Positions 11,331 through 24,300 of a stretch of DNA of 64,000 nt are shown one piece after another. The DNA lies in NCBI GenBank assembly GCA_951640195.1, contig OX621174.1, forward strand, positions 992,001 through 1,056,000. The letters run 5' to 3'. The translations under genes and the position numbers were made by a program. Position 1 is the stretch's first letter, and every line of letters starts with the position of its first letter. The stretch is from Porpolomopsis calyptriformis. Taxonomy: Eukaryota; Basidiomycota; Agaricomycetes; Agaricales; Hygrophoraceae. Below the pieces are notes generated by a model. The model was not told the origin of the DNA. It saw only the letters and a program-made list of their open reading frames with translations, and ran no database searches.

Positions 11331-12106
11331 CTTCTGGGAAGGTTGGTGACTCAATGTGCAGAGCGCTCGTAACGCTGACACGATGAGTTGAAGGATATTG
11401 CAAATGCTGGTTCTGTCCCGGGACAGTCTCATAAGATTGCACATGCCCCTACGATAGACTCGGAGCTACCAGGCGTACGCATACTGCGGCGCTACATGGA
11501 CTGCAACCTCGCCCGATAGCATCTGGGTGAAGGTCGCCTAAGAACGACCTGGGGGAGTTAGGATAGGGTACTCCCCACTTGGGACCCGAAGCGTGCGTAA
11601 GATGGAGGTGGGGGTAGGGTACCACTACGCTGGGCTAGGGTCAGTGGTCTAGGCAGCGGTGAGAGCATTAATGAACCCTTGGCTTTCTTATTTTGCCTCC
11701 TGAAACCCAGCTCTCCAGAAACTACCGGAAGAGCAAATGCAAACGCAACACAACTCCTGCAACTGTAACAGAAGCCTCCGAGAGTCTCCATCGTTCGCTT
11801 CCCATCCAAAGGACAACCCTTGACGACCACAGAGACGCGAAACGAAGTTGCTTATAACAGACCATCCTTCCCTTAGCCTGTGTTCCCCAGTACCATCGGC
11901 AAGGACAAGGTCCCCGTTGGCTCTTGGGCTACTTCCTCTGCACCCGTCTCTTAGTCCCTCTGGTTCGACGATCATCCAGTCCGGTGCCCCCCCCCCTACT
12001 TTCAACAATACCACATCACGGAAACAGAGCCAAGACGCTTTCTGGGCTGTGAACCCAACCGCATCGAGTTCAAATTCTGTTCCCTACACAATTGGGCTAC
12101 GAGGAA
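11331..12106. other. Intergenic, nothing recognised
   Basis: Short open frames occur on both strands, but none shows conserved motifs, plausible splice structure or similarity to the rest of the window. Confidence 0.45.
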
Positions 12107-12440
12107 AATCCTATGTTAAGCGTCATGTTTTGTAGTTGAAACTTGAGCGCCGGACAGAGTTCGAGAAGCAAAGAGAGATAATAAAATTAAATAAGTTATT
12201 GCATGTTAAGGATGAGGGACGACGAACTTGTGTAGCCATCCCACTTATCCGGTTGACATCTTGTCAAACCGGAACACAGAAAGACTCTCAGTCGTTTGCG
12301 TCACAAGCACTGTCGTTAGTGATATCAGAGGAAACAATGAAATTCAGTGAGGCGGAGACAAACAAGACCAACGAATGCCAGAGAGAAACCCGAAGACATT
12401 TTTATTGTACCATGAGACAGAGATCCTTGCAAGAAAAATA
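12107..12440. repeat. 3' flank shared by NLR3 and NLR8
   Basis: The stretch starting CTACGAGGAAAATCCTATG recurs at about 53467-53790, with the same order of blocks (including CATCCCACTTATCCGGTTGA) and the same distance and orientation to the adjacent NLR 3' end. It marks NLR3 and NLR8 as products of one duplication that carried downstream non-coding DNA. Confidence 0.75.
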
Positions 12441-12532
12441 AGTAACTTACATTCAGAAATGGTCATTCGACTCGTCGCCGACTTCTACCTATCCCAGGCA
12501 GCTTAGCAGAAAACACCTCGGTAAGATGGGTT

Positions 12533-15434
12533 TCATTTCTTCAGTTGCCCTTGTGACCGAGTAAGGCTCTCCATCACACTCAGAGTATTTGGATGGTGGG
12601 CTCCCATGGACTTTTCAAGGCTGGCTAGGGCCCGCTTGTGGAGAGTCTCAGCCTCATTGTATCGTCCTTGTGACTCGTAAACGTTTGCGAGGTTGTTTAC
12701 CGACGTAAGCGTGTCTGGGTGATCGAAACCCAGACGAGTCTCGCGACCAGCTAATGCCCGTTTATAGAGTGTTTCAGCCTCATCGTATTGTTCTTGTGAC
12801 TTGTAAGCAAATGCAAGGTTGTTTACCGATGTAAGCGTGTCTGGGTGATCGAAACCCAGATGGGTCTCGCGGCCGGCTAATGCCTGCTTATAGAGAGCCT
12901 CAGCCTCGTCGTATCGTCCTTGTGACTGGTAAACGCCTGCAAGGTTATTTACCGACGTAAGCGTGTCCGGGTGATTGGAACCCAGATGAGTCCCGCGGCC
13001 AGCTAATGACCGTTCAAAGAGTGTTTCAGCCTCACCGTATCGTCCTTGTGACTCGTAAACGCCTGCGAGGTTCTCTACCGATGAAACTGTGTGTGGGTGG
13101 TCGGAACCCAGATGCGTCTCGCAGCAGTCTACTGCCTGCTCGAAGAGTCTCTCAGCCTCGTCGTATCGTCCTTGTAACTTGTAAACAAGTGCGAGGTTGT
13201 TTGCCGACGTAAGCGAGGATGGGTGATCGAAACCCAGACGAGTCTCGCGGGCAACTAAGGCCCGCTTGAAGAATGTTTCAGCCTCATTGTATCGTCCTTG
13301 TAACTTGTAAATACCCGCGAGGTTGTTTACCGATGAAACCGTGTCTAGGTGATCGGAACCCAGATGGGTCTCGCAGCCAGCTAATGCCCGCTTGAAGAGT
13401 GTTTCAGCCTGGCTGTATCGTCCTTGTGACTCGTAAACGCCTGCGAGGTTGTTTACTATCGTAAGCGTGTGCGGGTGATCGTAACCCAGATGAGTCTCGC
13501 GACCAGCTAATGCTCGCTTGAAGAGTGTTTCAGCCTCATTGTATCGTCCTTGTGACTCGTAAACGCCTGCAAGGTTGTTTACCGAGGTAAGCGTGGATGG
13601 GTGATCGGAACCCAGATGTGTCTCATGGCCAGCTAGTGCCCGCTTGAAGAGTATTTCAGCCTCGTCGTGTCGTCCTTGTGACTCGTAAACGCCTGCGAGG
13701 TTATTCACCGTCGCGAGCGAGGACAGATGTTCGCATCCGAACTTCGTTTCATGGGCTTCAAGGATTTGTTTGTACAAAACTTCAGCATCATCGTATCTTC
13801 CCCGACTCTTCAAATACTGCGCCATCCTCGCAATTGAGTGAATCAGTTCAAGGTTTGTACCGTACTCGCCAGTCCACCACCGATTCAGCGATCGTAAATG
13901 TGGCAAAAACATTTCGCATTGGTCCCACCGCTGTGGCAATCTGGGGTCTTGTATGTGTCGAAACGCGCCACAAATGAGTGAGACCGATGACTGAAGCCAT
14001 TCTCGATACGTGTCTTCTTTCTTCGCAATGTCGTGTCTTATAAATTGGATTAGATCGTGCATCCATAGCGAAGGGTTCCCCTCGGTAGATCGATATTCCA
14101 CTAGAGATAGCGCTTGTAGTTTTTGTACAGCTGTCCGGAATTTCGCAGTTGAACAAATTAGGGCAATCATTGACCGAGACTCGAGGAATAGACGAGAACC
14201 AGGTTCTGGTTGAGATGGGGTATCCTCCAGTGGGTACTGTGGATCCAACCACTCTTTGGCCCCTTCAATGAGCATCGCAACCGGGATGTTTTCTGGGTCA
14301 AGGAATGAAAGGATTTTGAACAGATTGCTGATATCTATAGATTCTTCTTGCAACCTTTTGAATTGTTTAGTGAACGTAGTCGCTACCGATCGCTCCTGGT
14401 ATGGAGTCAAGTCATTCTCCCATTCGACGACCTGTAATATCAGTGAATCACTATAAGCAATGCTTCGGTAGATATGAACTTACATCTATCCTTTCATTGC
14501 CCATGTACATTTCGTACATTTCGTCCAGAGTGGTGTGAGTCTGTCTCATAAAAGCTGCCGCTTGGACAACCGCAAGAGGAAGCCGACCAACACATTCGAC
14601 CAATTCTTCGGCATGGCTCAATAGAGAAGGGGTTATAGTCTCCATGTTCACGCCAGCATCTTGTAGAAGAAGATTTACGGAATCGTGTGGTGTAAGAGGG
14701 TAAATTTCAAGCGTGGAATGCTGATTTCCAGCGATAGTCACCAAGGTCCTAGCGACGTCTGCGGTCCGAGTAGTGAACAGAATGTGACCTCGAACATTTC
14801 TGCGAGGAAGGTGTGTCTGAAAAAAATCAATCGAACTCCTTTCGACGTTATCGAAAATAAGAAGCCAGTCGTCGGTGGCTTGCTTCGCATCTTGTTCTGG
14901 CAGATAACGATCGGGATGGCAGATGAGATCGAGAACTTTCGCAAGTCCAGTGTTTAGTTTGTCGACACTCGTGGCCGATATCCAGAAGATGTAAAAGTAC
15001 TGGCCCCGATCAAACGATATTTTAGCGTAACGCAATACTAGCTGTGATTTGCCGACACCAGGCATCCCGTATACGGCACAACAGCTTGGTGTATCGATCC
15101 GCGCGTTGGTCAGAGCATTCTGTAAGGACTCCACTTGTTCGTCTCTTCCAGTAAAGTGGACGGAGAGGCGACCGGTGGGGGAGTCATTGATAGATTGGCG
15201 TGATGCTGGTCCGCAATCTAATCGATAACGGAAGTCAGATGGACTATCGAAGAGGAGACTGCTTTTGCAAACGCAATGGCAGACGAAACGACCGTCCAAG
15301 TCACCATTCTCATTCGGCACTAACTCACCTTGCAAATAGCTATGGATGTGTTGGTTCAGGATGAACTGATCACGCCCGCTGAAGTTGACTGTGCTGTCGT
15401 GGATATGAGTTCCAGGTGAAGACGCGCTGGTCAT
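12533..15434 (-). CDS. NLR3: NB-ARC-TPR STAND receptor (clade B, NB-ARC deletion)
   Basis: Model: 15434-15329, 15217-14484, 14431-12533; 912 aa. Exon 1 has the motif STVNFSGRDQF. The NB-ARC exon keeps GMPGVGKS, LLIFDN, FTTRTA and GRLPLAV. It lacks nine residues (LTAARLWLE in the sisters) between the EQDAK and QATDDW blocks, an in-frame 27-nt loss. Exon 3 carries the winged-helix-like region and ten TPR units, one more than the other clade B members. Intron 1 is 111 nt, a multiple of three, and has no in-frame stop, so retention would give a longer open protein; the sisters have a stop there. An upstream in-frame ATG exists at 15503, but 15434 matches the sister starts. Function may be impaired or altered. 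Confidence 0.8.
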
Positions 15435-15748
15435 GATGGTGGTGGGAAGATGAACAATACTTGGCGCAGCATTGCCCCCTAGGTAATTGATATCCTTTCT
15501 CATGTAAAGTCACCTTTGAGGAATGTATTCCTGGTATGTATTGCTTTTCAAAACACAGAATATTACCGTCATTTTACCCGGCAGAAATCTGGAATAGCTA
15601 GTCGTAGCAATCGAATGTTCTCATGGTGAGCAAATATCAGATTATATTTGAATGTGAACGTGTGGATGTCCCCGCGAGCATTTACATCCTAATTTCTGAT
15701 GACCTGTGGCCGATGAAGAGAGCACCAACAAACCAATCCATTGGGAAG

Positions 15749-18700
15749 TCATGAATCGGTCCCTGGCCTGCTTCTCACAACTCCCCTTCCCCTCTGGTTT
15801 TCATCCCGCTTGTCATCAAGGCCTCGTATACGACAAAGATCGACCAGATTGCCCGCTGTCGTTCGTGTTTCCGGATGACCGTTCCCAAGACATCTGGCCT
15901 GACCAGCTAGGGCGTTCTTGTAAAGTGCAGCCGCATCGTCGTACCGTTCCTGCGACTGATACACCTTTGCGAGATTGTTCATCGACTTGAGCGTCGACGG
16001 GTGATCGGTTCCTAGGTGTCTCTCCCTCTCAGCCAACACTTTCTTATGCAGCGCCGCTGCCTCGTCGTAGCATCCTTGCAATCGATACACTAGTGCAAGA
16101 TTGTTCATTGAGATCAGCGTGTTTGGGTGGTCGGCCCCTAGAAGCTTCCCCGTTCCGGATAACTCTCGCTTGTGCAGCACCTCTGCCTCGTCGTACTGCC
16201 CTTGTGATCCATACACCAACGCAAGATTGTTCATCGACGTCAGGGTGTCAGGGTGATTTTCCCCTAGAAGCTTTTCCGTGGAAACCAATACCCGCTTGTG
16301 CAGCGCCTCTGCTTCGTCGTATCGTCCTTGCGATTGGTATACATTCGCGAGATTGTTCATCGAGATGAGGGAGGCTGAGTGATCGGCTCCTAGAAGCATT
16401 TCTGTACCAGCCAACACCTGCTTATGCAACGTCTCCGCCTCGCTGTAGCGTCCTTGCGACTCAAACACCAGTGCGAGGTTATTCATCGACGTCAGTGTGT
16501 CGGGGTGATCGGCAGATAGAAGCTTAGTGCCGGTTAACACACGCTTATACAACGCTTCGGCCTCGCGATACCGTCCTTGAGACTGATACACCATCGCGAG
16601 GTTGTTCATCGACCCAAGCGTGTGCGAATGGTTGGCACCCAAACGCCTCTCCGTGCCAGCTACCGCCTCCTTAAGAAGCGCTTCTGCCTCACCGTATCGT
16701 CCTTGTAAATGGTACACCAATGAGAGGTTGCTCATTGACTTGAGCGTGTCTGGGTGATCCACCCCGAGGTGCTTCTGCCTTGCTTCAAGCGCCTGCTTGC
16801 ACAGATCCTCGGCCTCGCCGTATCGTCCACGGAACCGCAGATATATGACAATCTTCGTCTTGGCCTCAGTCAGCTCGACGTTTATGCCATACGCAGAGTC
16901 CCATTCTTCATTTAAAGATCGCAAGTGCGGGATAAACTTCTCGTAGGCGGCCCACGATTGCGGTGACTCGTGGTCTTCAGTATGTTGAAATGTAGCATAC
17001 ACAAGGGATATGGAGAACTGGAGCCACTCTCAGTGGATTTTTTCTGTCCTCGCAGACTCTCGCATCATGAATTGAATCAAATCATGCATCCACAATGAAG
17101 AATCCCCGATAACGGTTCGATGTTCGATAAGAGACAAGTTGTGAAGTTTTTGGATGGCTTTCTGAAACTCGATCGGTGAGAGGATGAGAGAAAGTAATGA
17201 TTGGGACTCCAAAGGTATGCGAGACATCAAGCTGACACCGTCGGCGCGAGATTTCGTGCGGCGATTCTTGCGCCCTCGGCGATGGCTTGATTCACTCCGC
17301 TTATGTAATGGTGGACAGTTGGGGGACGATGGCGGTGATAGCGAAAAAGAGGTGGTGGTAGAGGAGGATGCTGAAAGGGCGGGAGTTAGAGGTGATTGGG
17401 AGGTAAGTGGCCGAGGTGTCCCTTGCAAGCGCGATAATTGTTTGGCCCCTTCAACGATCATCTTCACGGGTATGCTTTCCGAATCAAGGAACGAGAGAAC
17501 TCTCAGGAGGTTGCTAATGTCGCAAGATTCCTGATTCAATTTGTCGAACTGGTTGGAAAATGTAGCCGCTATCGAGCGCTCCTCGTAGGGATTTAAATCA
17601 TTCTCCCATCGGATTACCTGTTAGTATAGGTGAACATTGGGGTTCGACCTAAGCATTAGGAATATGAACTTACTTCTATTTTGCGCCCGTTATTGTACAA
17701 ATCGAGCATATCATCGAGAGTGGTACCAGTCTGCTTCATGAACGATGCGGCATGAACAACCGCAAGAGGCAGACGACCGACGCATTCTACTAAGTCTTCA
17801 GCTTGGCTCAATAACGACGGCGTTACGATCTCAGCATCAATCCCTGAATCCTCGACCAGAAGGTTCGTCGTTTCGCCAAGATCCAGCATCTGAAGCTTGA
17901 GTATTGAATGTCGCACTCCGCCGGCATTCACTAAGGCCTCGGCAACTTCGGCCGTCCGCGTCGTGAACAGAATATTCCCCCGAGGGTTGCTGCGAGGGAG
18001 ATGCGAGCGAAGAAAGCCCAATACATCGCTGTGAACGTTATCAACGACAAGAAGCCAATTGAAATCGTCATCCCCATGCGAATCCTCCAACCAAAGTCTT
18101 GCGGACGTTAGCTTGGCGTTCTGCTCCTGAAGGTGACGATCGTGGTGATCAACGAGGTCAAGGATTTTGGCCAATCCTTTGTTCAGCTTGTCCACAGTGG
18201 TTGCCGAAGTCCAGAATATGTGCGAGTATTGGTGCTTGTCAAATGACAGTTTTGCGTACCGCAGTAGTAATTGTGTCTTGCCTATTCCTGGCATGCCATA
18301 AATGGCGCAACGGCTTGGTAAATCGCTTTGGCCCCTGCTCAGTGCGTCTTTTAAAAAATCCAATTCTTTCCTTGGTCCGGTAAAATGGACGTAAGAAGGT
18401 CGACAGGGGCATCGTTAGTGCGTCGTGGCAAATGTCGCCTGCGGTTGGCTCCATCTAAGCCTAGTGTACACAGGAAAATCAGAAGGGATATAGACAACGA
18501 TCATTGATTGAGAAGCATTAAGATTAATGATTGGTCAGGCGACACATCTTCAAAGGAAGATTGCTCTGCGCAAGGAAAAAGGTGTCGCCCGTTCAACAAG
18601 ATGGCGTCTGCTTCGTATCAACAAGTATGACACTGAACTCACTGACCTGGAGTTGGCAAAGAGCCTATCTGACAATTGGTGATGGTTTGATTGATTTGGT

Positions 18701-18764
18701 CGTGCCCAACGAGATTGACTGTGCCGCAATTTGCGTTAATGGTGGTACCCAACGAGTTGCTCAT
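15749..18764 (-). pseudogene. NLR4: inactivated NB-ARC-TPR receptor (clade A)
   Basis: Exons are recognisable at 18764-18647, 18460-17674 and 17617-15749. They hold the motif exon (TVNLVGHDQIN), NB-ARC (GMPGIGKT, FTTRTA, GRLPLAV), the winged-helix-like region with Ser/Pro insert, and eight TPR units. Two lesions break it. Near 18388 one base is missing in the block corresponding to DLLSVHFTG of the sisters, so the frame before it runs to a stop. At 17030-17032 an in-frame TGA replaces an Arg codon just after RTEKIH. The rest is well conserved, so inactivation is recent or the copy is polymorphic. A truncated product from an internal start cannot be excluded. Confidence 0.8.
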
Positions 18765-19071
18765 GGTGAGTGAAGGAGATGGGTTCCAGCAAAATATCCG
18801 GGGATCCTTACTGAGTCTCTCCTCGCGGATTGACCCGATTCTCGAACACATGTCCCCGTGGTGGGGACAGTAATGAGAGATAATCCGTGTTGGTAGATTT
18901 GAGGCTCGTCCAGTTCACTGAGGATAGTCCAAACAATGGAACTATGCCGTAGCATTTAGAACGCGTTCTAAAGAGGGCGTCATGAACAAACTGAATGACA
19001 AAGCGGTTATCTCTGGACTCACACTACACCTCCCCTCCACACCCTACACTACAGCATAACGCACTACTAGG

Positions 19072-19913
19072 ATGTCAGATCCCGTCGCCGACAAATCTGG
19101 CTTTTTGCGTATGTATATGTCCAATCATCCCGACACACTCGTGGCGTATGCCAGATGGCACGGGCGAGTGAAAGACACACTCACATCTGCTGAAATGACG
19201 GCCATTGACTCCAATGTGCGTACCTACCTGCATCTGCTCACGAGGGTAGGATGGAACTGATCAGCCGCGGAAGGTAGTCAATGACACTAACGTGCAAACT
19301 CAAAGACGGTTCGCATAAAGTGGTTCAGATCCCCATAGAACCTCCCCTTTCGGGTTATGAGGAGGTGAAACCGCGTCTCCTTGCGATGAAGGCAGATGCA
19401 CAAGAGGGGCTTGGCATGGTCCGCACCTCCCATTACGCTTCGAATGCAGTATTTCATTAAATATATGGTCCTCAGATCCATGCCCCCCAAATATCGACCT
19501 TCCGTTTACCAGCGAGGGTGGCTACAACAGCAGGAGCCATGCTGCTTCTCTGCTACTGCACGTACTTTCCTAGAGAAAGCACATCCTTGATCTTCCGCCC
19601 TGCGCATTTCATCTGGTCAATGACGGGCAGAGACCGCACCTTACGGGCAGCATGGGGAATATTATACATACTACACGGCCTTGAAAGTATCTACACATAT
19701 ACACTGTGCAGGAAACACCGTACTGGGTTCGTTACTGGAGTCAGTTTCTGGTTTCTTTCAATATTTATTCGATCGTCAACGGACTCACTGGGTTTTTCCT
19801 TCGCGCAGGCTGCGTATGTCATCTCAACGTTCTTGTTTGGGTTCCCCATTTTGCTGGACCTAAGGAAACGAATTCAAGCTGCACGGATCGAATCGGTTAT
19901 GAAGGTCGAATAG
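19072..19913 (+). CDS. DUF2470-domain multi-pass membrane protein
   Basis: Model: 19072-19215, 19278-19418, 19476-19739, 19809-19913; 217 aa, all junctions in frame. The N-terminal 95 or so residues match the DUF2470 pattern (FLRMYMSNHPDTLVAYARWH, then SMTLTCKLKDG). The C-terminal half has several hydrophobic helices (TTAGAMLLLCYCTYF, WGILYILHGLESIYTYTLC, YVISTFLFGFPILLDL). This is a common arrangement in basidiomycetes. The molecular role is unknown; DUF2470 occurs in heme-related and flavin-binding split-barrel contexts elsewhere. It is divergent from NLR4, about 300 bp away. Confidence 0.78.
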
Positions 19914-20140
19914 TTATCTCCAGGAAGGTGGAAGATTGATTTGCTAAACGGTAGGTCTTTCTCGTGCCAGTCGATATTTCAGCTGGCGAAAACATACGTT
20001 TCTAGCTCTCAACATCTCTGTATTATTCTGATTTCCGAACACGCATTTGAAGTCATCCAAATTTTCGCCGATCGGTTTGTAATCTCAAGACTGGACAACT
20101 TACCACCAGTAGGAAATGTAATTGTAATTTTGTGGCCAAT

Positions 20141-20812
20141 CACTGTGGGAAGTAGAATAACTGAAATGAAATGAAAAATTCACTGAAAAGTATTCAGCCG
20201 ACTAACTACTTTTAATTGAAATCACTAGAAAAAGTGATTGAAAAGTAGTGATAAAAAATCACTGAATGTCTCGTTTTGCTGTCTGAAAAGCAGTGAGCAA
20301 CTCACTACTTTTCAGTGATAAGAATAAATGCTCGAGAAAGAAAAAAATCAACTGGAACCACTTGAGTTATTAGTTAAGGATATGGTTACTCCCGTGAGTC
20401 GAACCCTCGACCTCATGAGGAGCCCGAAGTCTACCATGGTACTTTTACCACTGCACCACGAGACCAATATAGTACATCATCTTAGTAGCCACATGAGGAG
20501 TATTGATTCGGACTTGATGAAATTTTTTTCGCAAACTAGTTTTTGGCTGCATCTCACAGTAAAAATTATGCATTCACATCACTTAATAAAATTCAGTGAA
20601 TTTATCAATGAATAAAGGTGATGCTTAAATCTTGTCACTGAATTTAAGTGACCAGTAAGATATCAATTCTTTCCAGTGATAAATTACCCAAGTCACTAAA
20701 AAGAAGTGGGTCACTGAAAACTCGTGAGTGCTGGATACAGTGACTTTGTCACTGCTTTTCAATAGAACAGTGATAAAATCACTACTTATTATTGATTTTA
20801 CTTCCCGCAGTG
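20141..20812. mobile_element. 672-bp TIR element (MITE-like)
   Basis: The left end starts CACTGTGGGAAGTAGAAT and the right end is its inverted counterpart (reverse complement CACTGCGGGAAGTAAAAT). The flanks carry CAAT on both sides (20137-20140 and 20813-20816), a likely 4-bp target duplication. The interior is AT-rich and full of short CACTG/AGTGA direct and inverted repeats, so both arms could fold into long hairpins. No transposase frame is present. It fits a non-autonomous DNA transposon, but I cannot assign a superfamily. Confidence 0.72.
20388..20465 (-). other. tRNA-like segment inside the TIR element
   Basis: On the minus strand the sequence has an A-box-like block (TGGTGCAGTGG) and a B-box-like block (GGTTCGACTC) about 45 nt apart. 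A D-arm-like GTGC/GTAC pair can be drawn. The acceptor and T stems do not pair cleanly, so this is not a convincing functional tRNA. It is more likely a tRNA-derived relic captured by the element. Confidence 0.35.
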
Positions 20813-21397
20813 CAATGTGATATTTTGCCCATACAATCTATAATGCCTTCATGGATGCGAGTAGTCTGCGCTTCCCTAGTTCACTTATTTCATCTCACAC
20901 CGTCGGAAATAAACCATGCCCCTGTCGCCAGAGGTTAGTGCATGGGAAAGCTTGATGGTTTTATCATTATATCCTGGGCAACAGAATTGTTGGTGCGATG
21001 AGATTCCAATGTTGCTGACCTCTAGGGGTTCCTGCCCCATCGAAAGTTAAGTTTGACAGATCTACCTGTTGGTGAGGCTCTCCGCGATTTTCCGTTTGGT
21101 CATTTGTTTGCTCTGACTAAATGTCGGTTTGGGTGTGTCCCCTTGGATTACCGACCGTCGCCAGTCCCCGTTTGGGAGGTCTTCGGTCTTGGCCTGCCTT
21201 TTTAGTCCCTCATGTTAGCGCTCGCACTTGATATTGGATAGATCATTCCAAATACGGCCCACATATAACTACCCTGGCCGCCTCCACGGATCACAGGTCT
21301 AATTTCCATTTAGAACATGTTCTTCCATTCTCATGACGAGGGCTGTGCTTGATGGTCCTAAGAACAAAGGACAATACGACCATCACCTCTGAACACT
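20813..21397. other. Intergenic, nothing recognised
   Basis: No gene, RNA or repeat was identified between the TIR element and the kinase-ankyrin gene. The right part probably holds the promoter of that gene. Confidence 0.5.
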
Positions 21398-24300
21398 ATG
21401 CCCTGGCCTAAACTTTCGGATAGTGAAAGATACGTTCGTCAACTCCTTCCCCAAAAACATGGCTATCCCCTCTGGTCTCCCGACCCACTCGATAGCCTGC
21501 CTTCTGAATACAAGCTGGCTGGTGTCACCATTGGTGACGTTGGCGTTGTTACTCAGGATGGCGCATTTGATCGAATTTTCAATATATGTTCTCCTCCAGG
21601 GGCCCTTGGCGTTCCACATGGGTTCGAGAAACTTGAACAACTCCCTGGAGACGTTGTCATTCAAAAGACTCATTATTCCACTGGCTTCCACATCGCTAGT
21701 ACCAAGATGGAGAGGAAACAACTGGGGGTGGACATTTCGTCACAGGGCAATCGGTAATGGTGTTCTGGTCATCCTCAGCCCTTCTGATATCAACATGGTT
21801 TTACTTTAGGGAGGCAGTCGGATTAGGCGCCGGTATCCAGTTGACCACGACTTCGAACGAAGGCGCCGTTCTCATTCTACCGGATGGAGGGTCCAAGCAT
21901 GACTTATCATTTCATGCGACTTTCCGCGAATATGCCTTGAAGCATGCCAAGAGCTGGTATGAATTCATCAACGGCACACTTGGACGGAAAGTACAAAACG
22001 GCTCTGTTTACCTTGTCACTGGTTGTGATAAGGCAGCCTCGTGGGGAGTTGCATCATTCTCGAATACCCCTGGAAAAGACCAAACATCCTTAAAATTTAT
22101 TGCCGATGCAAGTACAAGTACGTCATGCTGTTGGCAGTGGGAAACGCTTGATACCGCATCCATGCGTTCGGGACCAAAGCGCGTGAATAAAGACCAAGAG
22201 AATCAATGTGTTTTCATTCGCGGCTTCAGAGTCATGATGCGGGAAGGCCTGACTCTGCCGAATCCTAGCAGTTCTCAAAGTGATGAGGTGAGTATGACAT
22301 AGACCTTGGGTATCTGTGTCACTGATAGAGGTACCGGGACAGGTATACCACCCATCCACAATCATTAATAAAGACCTTCTTGAAAAGGTTGGTCTGCTTT
22401 GTCCATGGCATGCTTGTGCTCAAGAAGATCCTGTGTTCTAGACGCCAGGTTGTGAAGTCGCTATCACACATGACGATCACTGGTGTGCTATTTTAAATGA
22501 AGTATGGCGTTCTTTTGGCATGCCTTCTGAAGCTGTCCTTATCGGTCATGGTTACCTAGGGGGACAAGCAGCTCCCAGAAAAGTCAGAAATCCTCCGTCG
22601 GGTTGGTGAGAAGTACCGTCCTGCGATTCTTTCTGGTCAGCCATACTTGATTATGCCTAACTCATCTCTTACGCATCCACCAGGAGGGGTATTCCTACAA
22701 CTCAAGACGCATACATTAGCTCTGAATGTGGAAGAAATACTCGACAAATATTCTTCCCTCAACCTTACTGATCTTGTCAAGTCTGAGTATTCCATGGTAA
22801 CAACATCAGGATTTTGCGATGTCTTCCGCGGTCAGTCGGTTAGACATGGCAAACGAGTTGCCATTAAGGTGCTCCCTGGCAATATCCAGACGGAGGAAAA
22901 GCTCTCACGTGTAAGAATCCCGATGTGTTTATTCCTCCCTTTCAACATTAGCTGATAATTATTAGCGCTTAATCCAAGAGATATCCGTCTGGTCAAAGCT
23001 ATCCCATCCGAATATTCTCCCCCTTCTTGGTTTTAGTTTGCGTGACAATGCCAAATTCGGATTGGTATCAGAATGGATGGAAAATGGAACCATACGTGAC
23101 TACCTGGTAGCACACCCGGAAGCGGATAAGTCGCTCATGGTATTTACTTGATCGTCAACCTCACACATTGTCGCTAACTTCATGATTTAGGTTAAAGGAA
23201 TAGCGGAGGGGTTGAAATATCTTCACGACAAGGACGTTATTCATGCAGACCTGAAAAGCGTGCATTTTCTTTTTTTTGCTTATGAGCGAACCTCCATGAA
23301 CTCACCCTAATTCCAAAGGACAATGTGTTAATATCTCCAGCTGGTGTACCGTTACTGTCGGATTTCGGAATAGCTCTTTCCCTCCGTGTTACATCGACTA
23401 TCGCAAACGCGACAACTTCCAACCTTAATGCAAGATGGGCAGCAATTGAGCTTATCAGTGATACCAACATATCCCGCCAAGAAGGAGTCCATACCAAAGC
23501 ATCTGACATGTGGGCGTTCGGAATGACTATCTACGTATGTCACTCGCGTCTTATGACACAGCAACTATTAAACAAAAATGTAGGAAATCCTCGCTGGTGT
23601 TAGACCGTTTTCAACGGTATCGCTTCACAGCAAAGTGCTGGCCATCATCCTTCGCGGAGGCCTCCCTTCACCTCCAGACGACTTCGTCATGTGGAGCGCA
23701 GCCGAACAGAAACTATGGGAGTTATGCCACCAGTGCTGGAGAAAGGATCCAAAGGCGCGCCCATCGATAAATATTTTTGTACAACAGCTGTCTGGGCAAG
23801 CAAGTGTGCTCAATGGGGGACAAGGTAAGTTGCTGCTCCCTCAATCATAATTCTCAGTCATCTCAGCACGCCGGGTTCCTTCTGACGATCTCACTCTCAG
23901 GTGAACATTCTGAGGCTCCACCGCCCTCAACGGAGAGTAACCGCTGGACCCTCACTCAGCAGCCACCTGAGCAAGTAACTGTGACTGGGAGAGGACGGGG
24001 CAAGTTGTCGCTCCCTTTATTATGCTGTTCAGCCGTCTCACAAAAGGTCATAGGCGGTCTCTCGGATAATTCCACTAACACTATGTTAACCACAACAGCT
24101 CCGCCGAGCAACAGGGGACAACGTGGGTCCCCGTTCCCTTTATTATAATGCTCATTTGTCTCACGCAGGGGTGGTTTTCGTTTACAGGCGGTCTCTCGGA
24201 CAGTATTCTCGGGTCTTTGTTATCTGCACCAGCTGTGCAACTGCTATCTGGGCAACGTGATATAGGTGAGGAGCTACCAGTGTCCTTTATCATATTCTGC

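Noticed and set aside
20388..20465. A functional tRNA gene
   Set aside because: Acceptor and T stems do not pair properly and no clear anticodon arm forms. Reported only as a tRNA-like segment.
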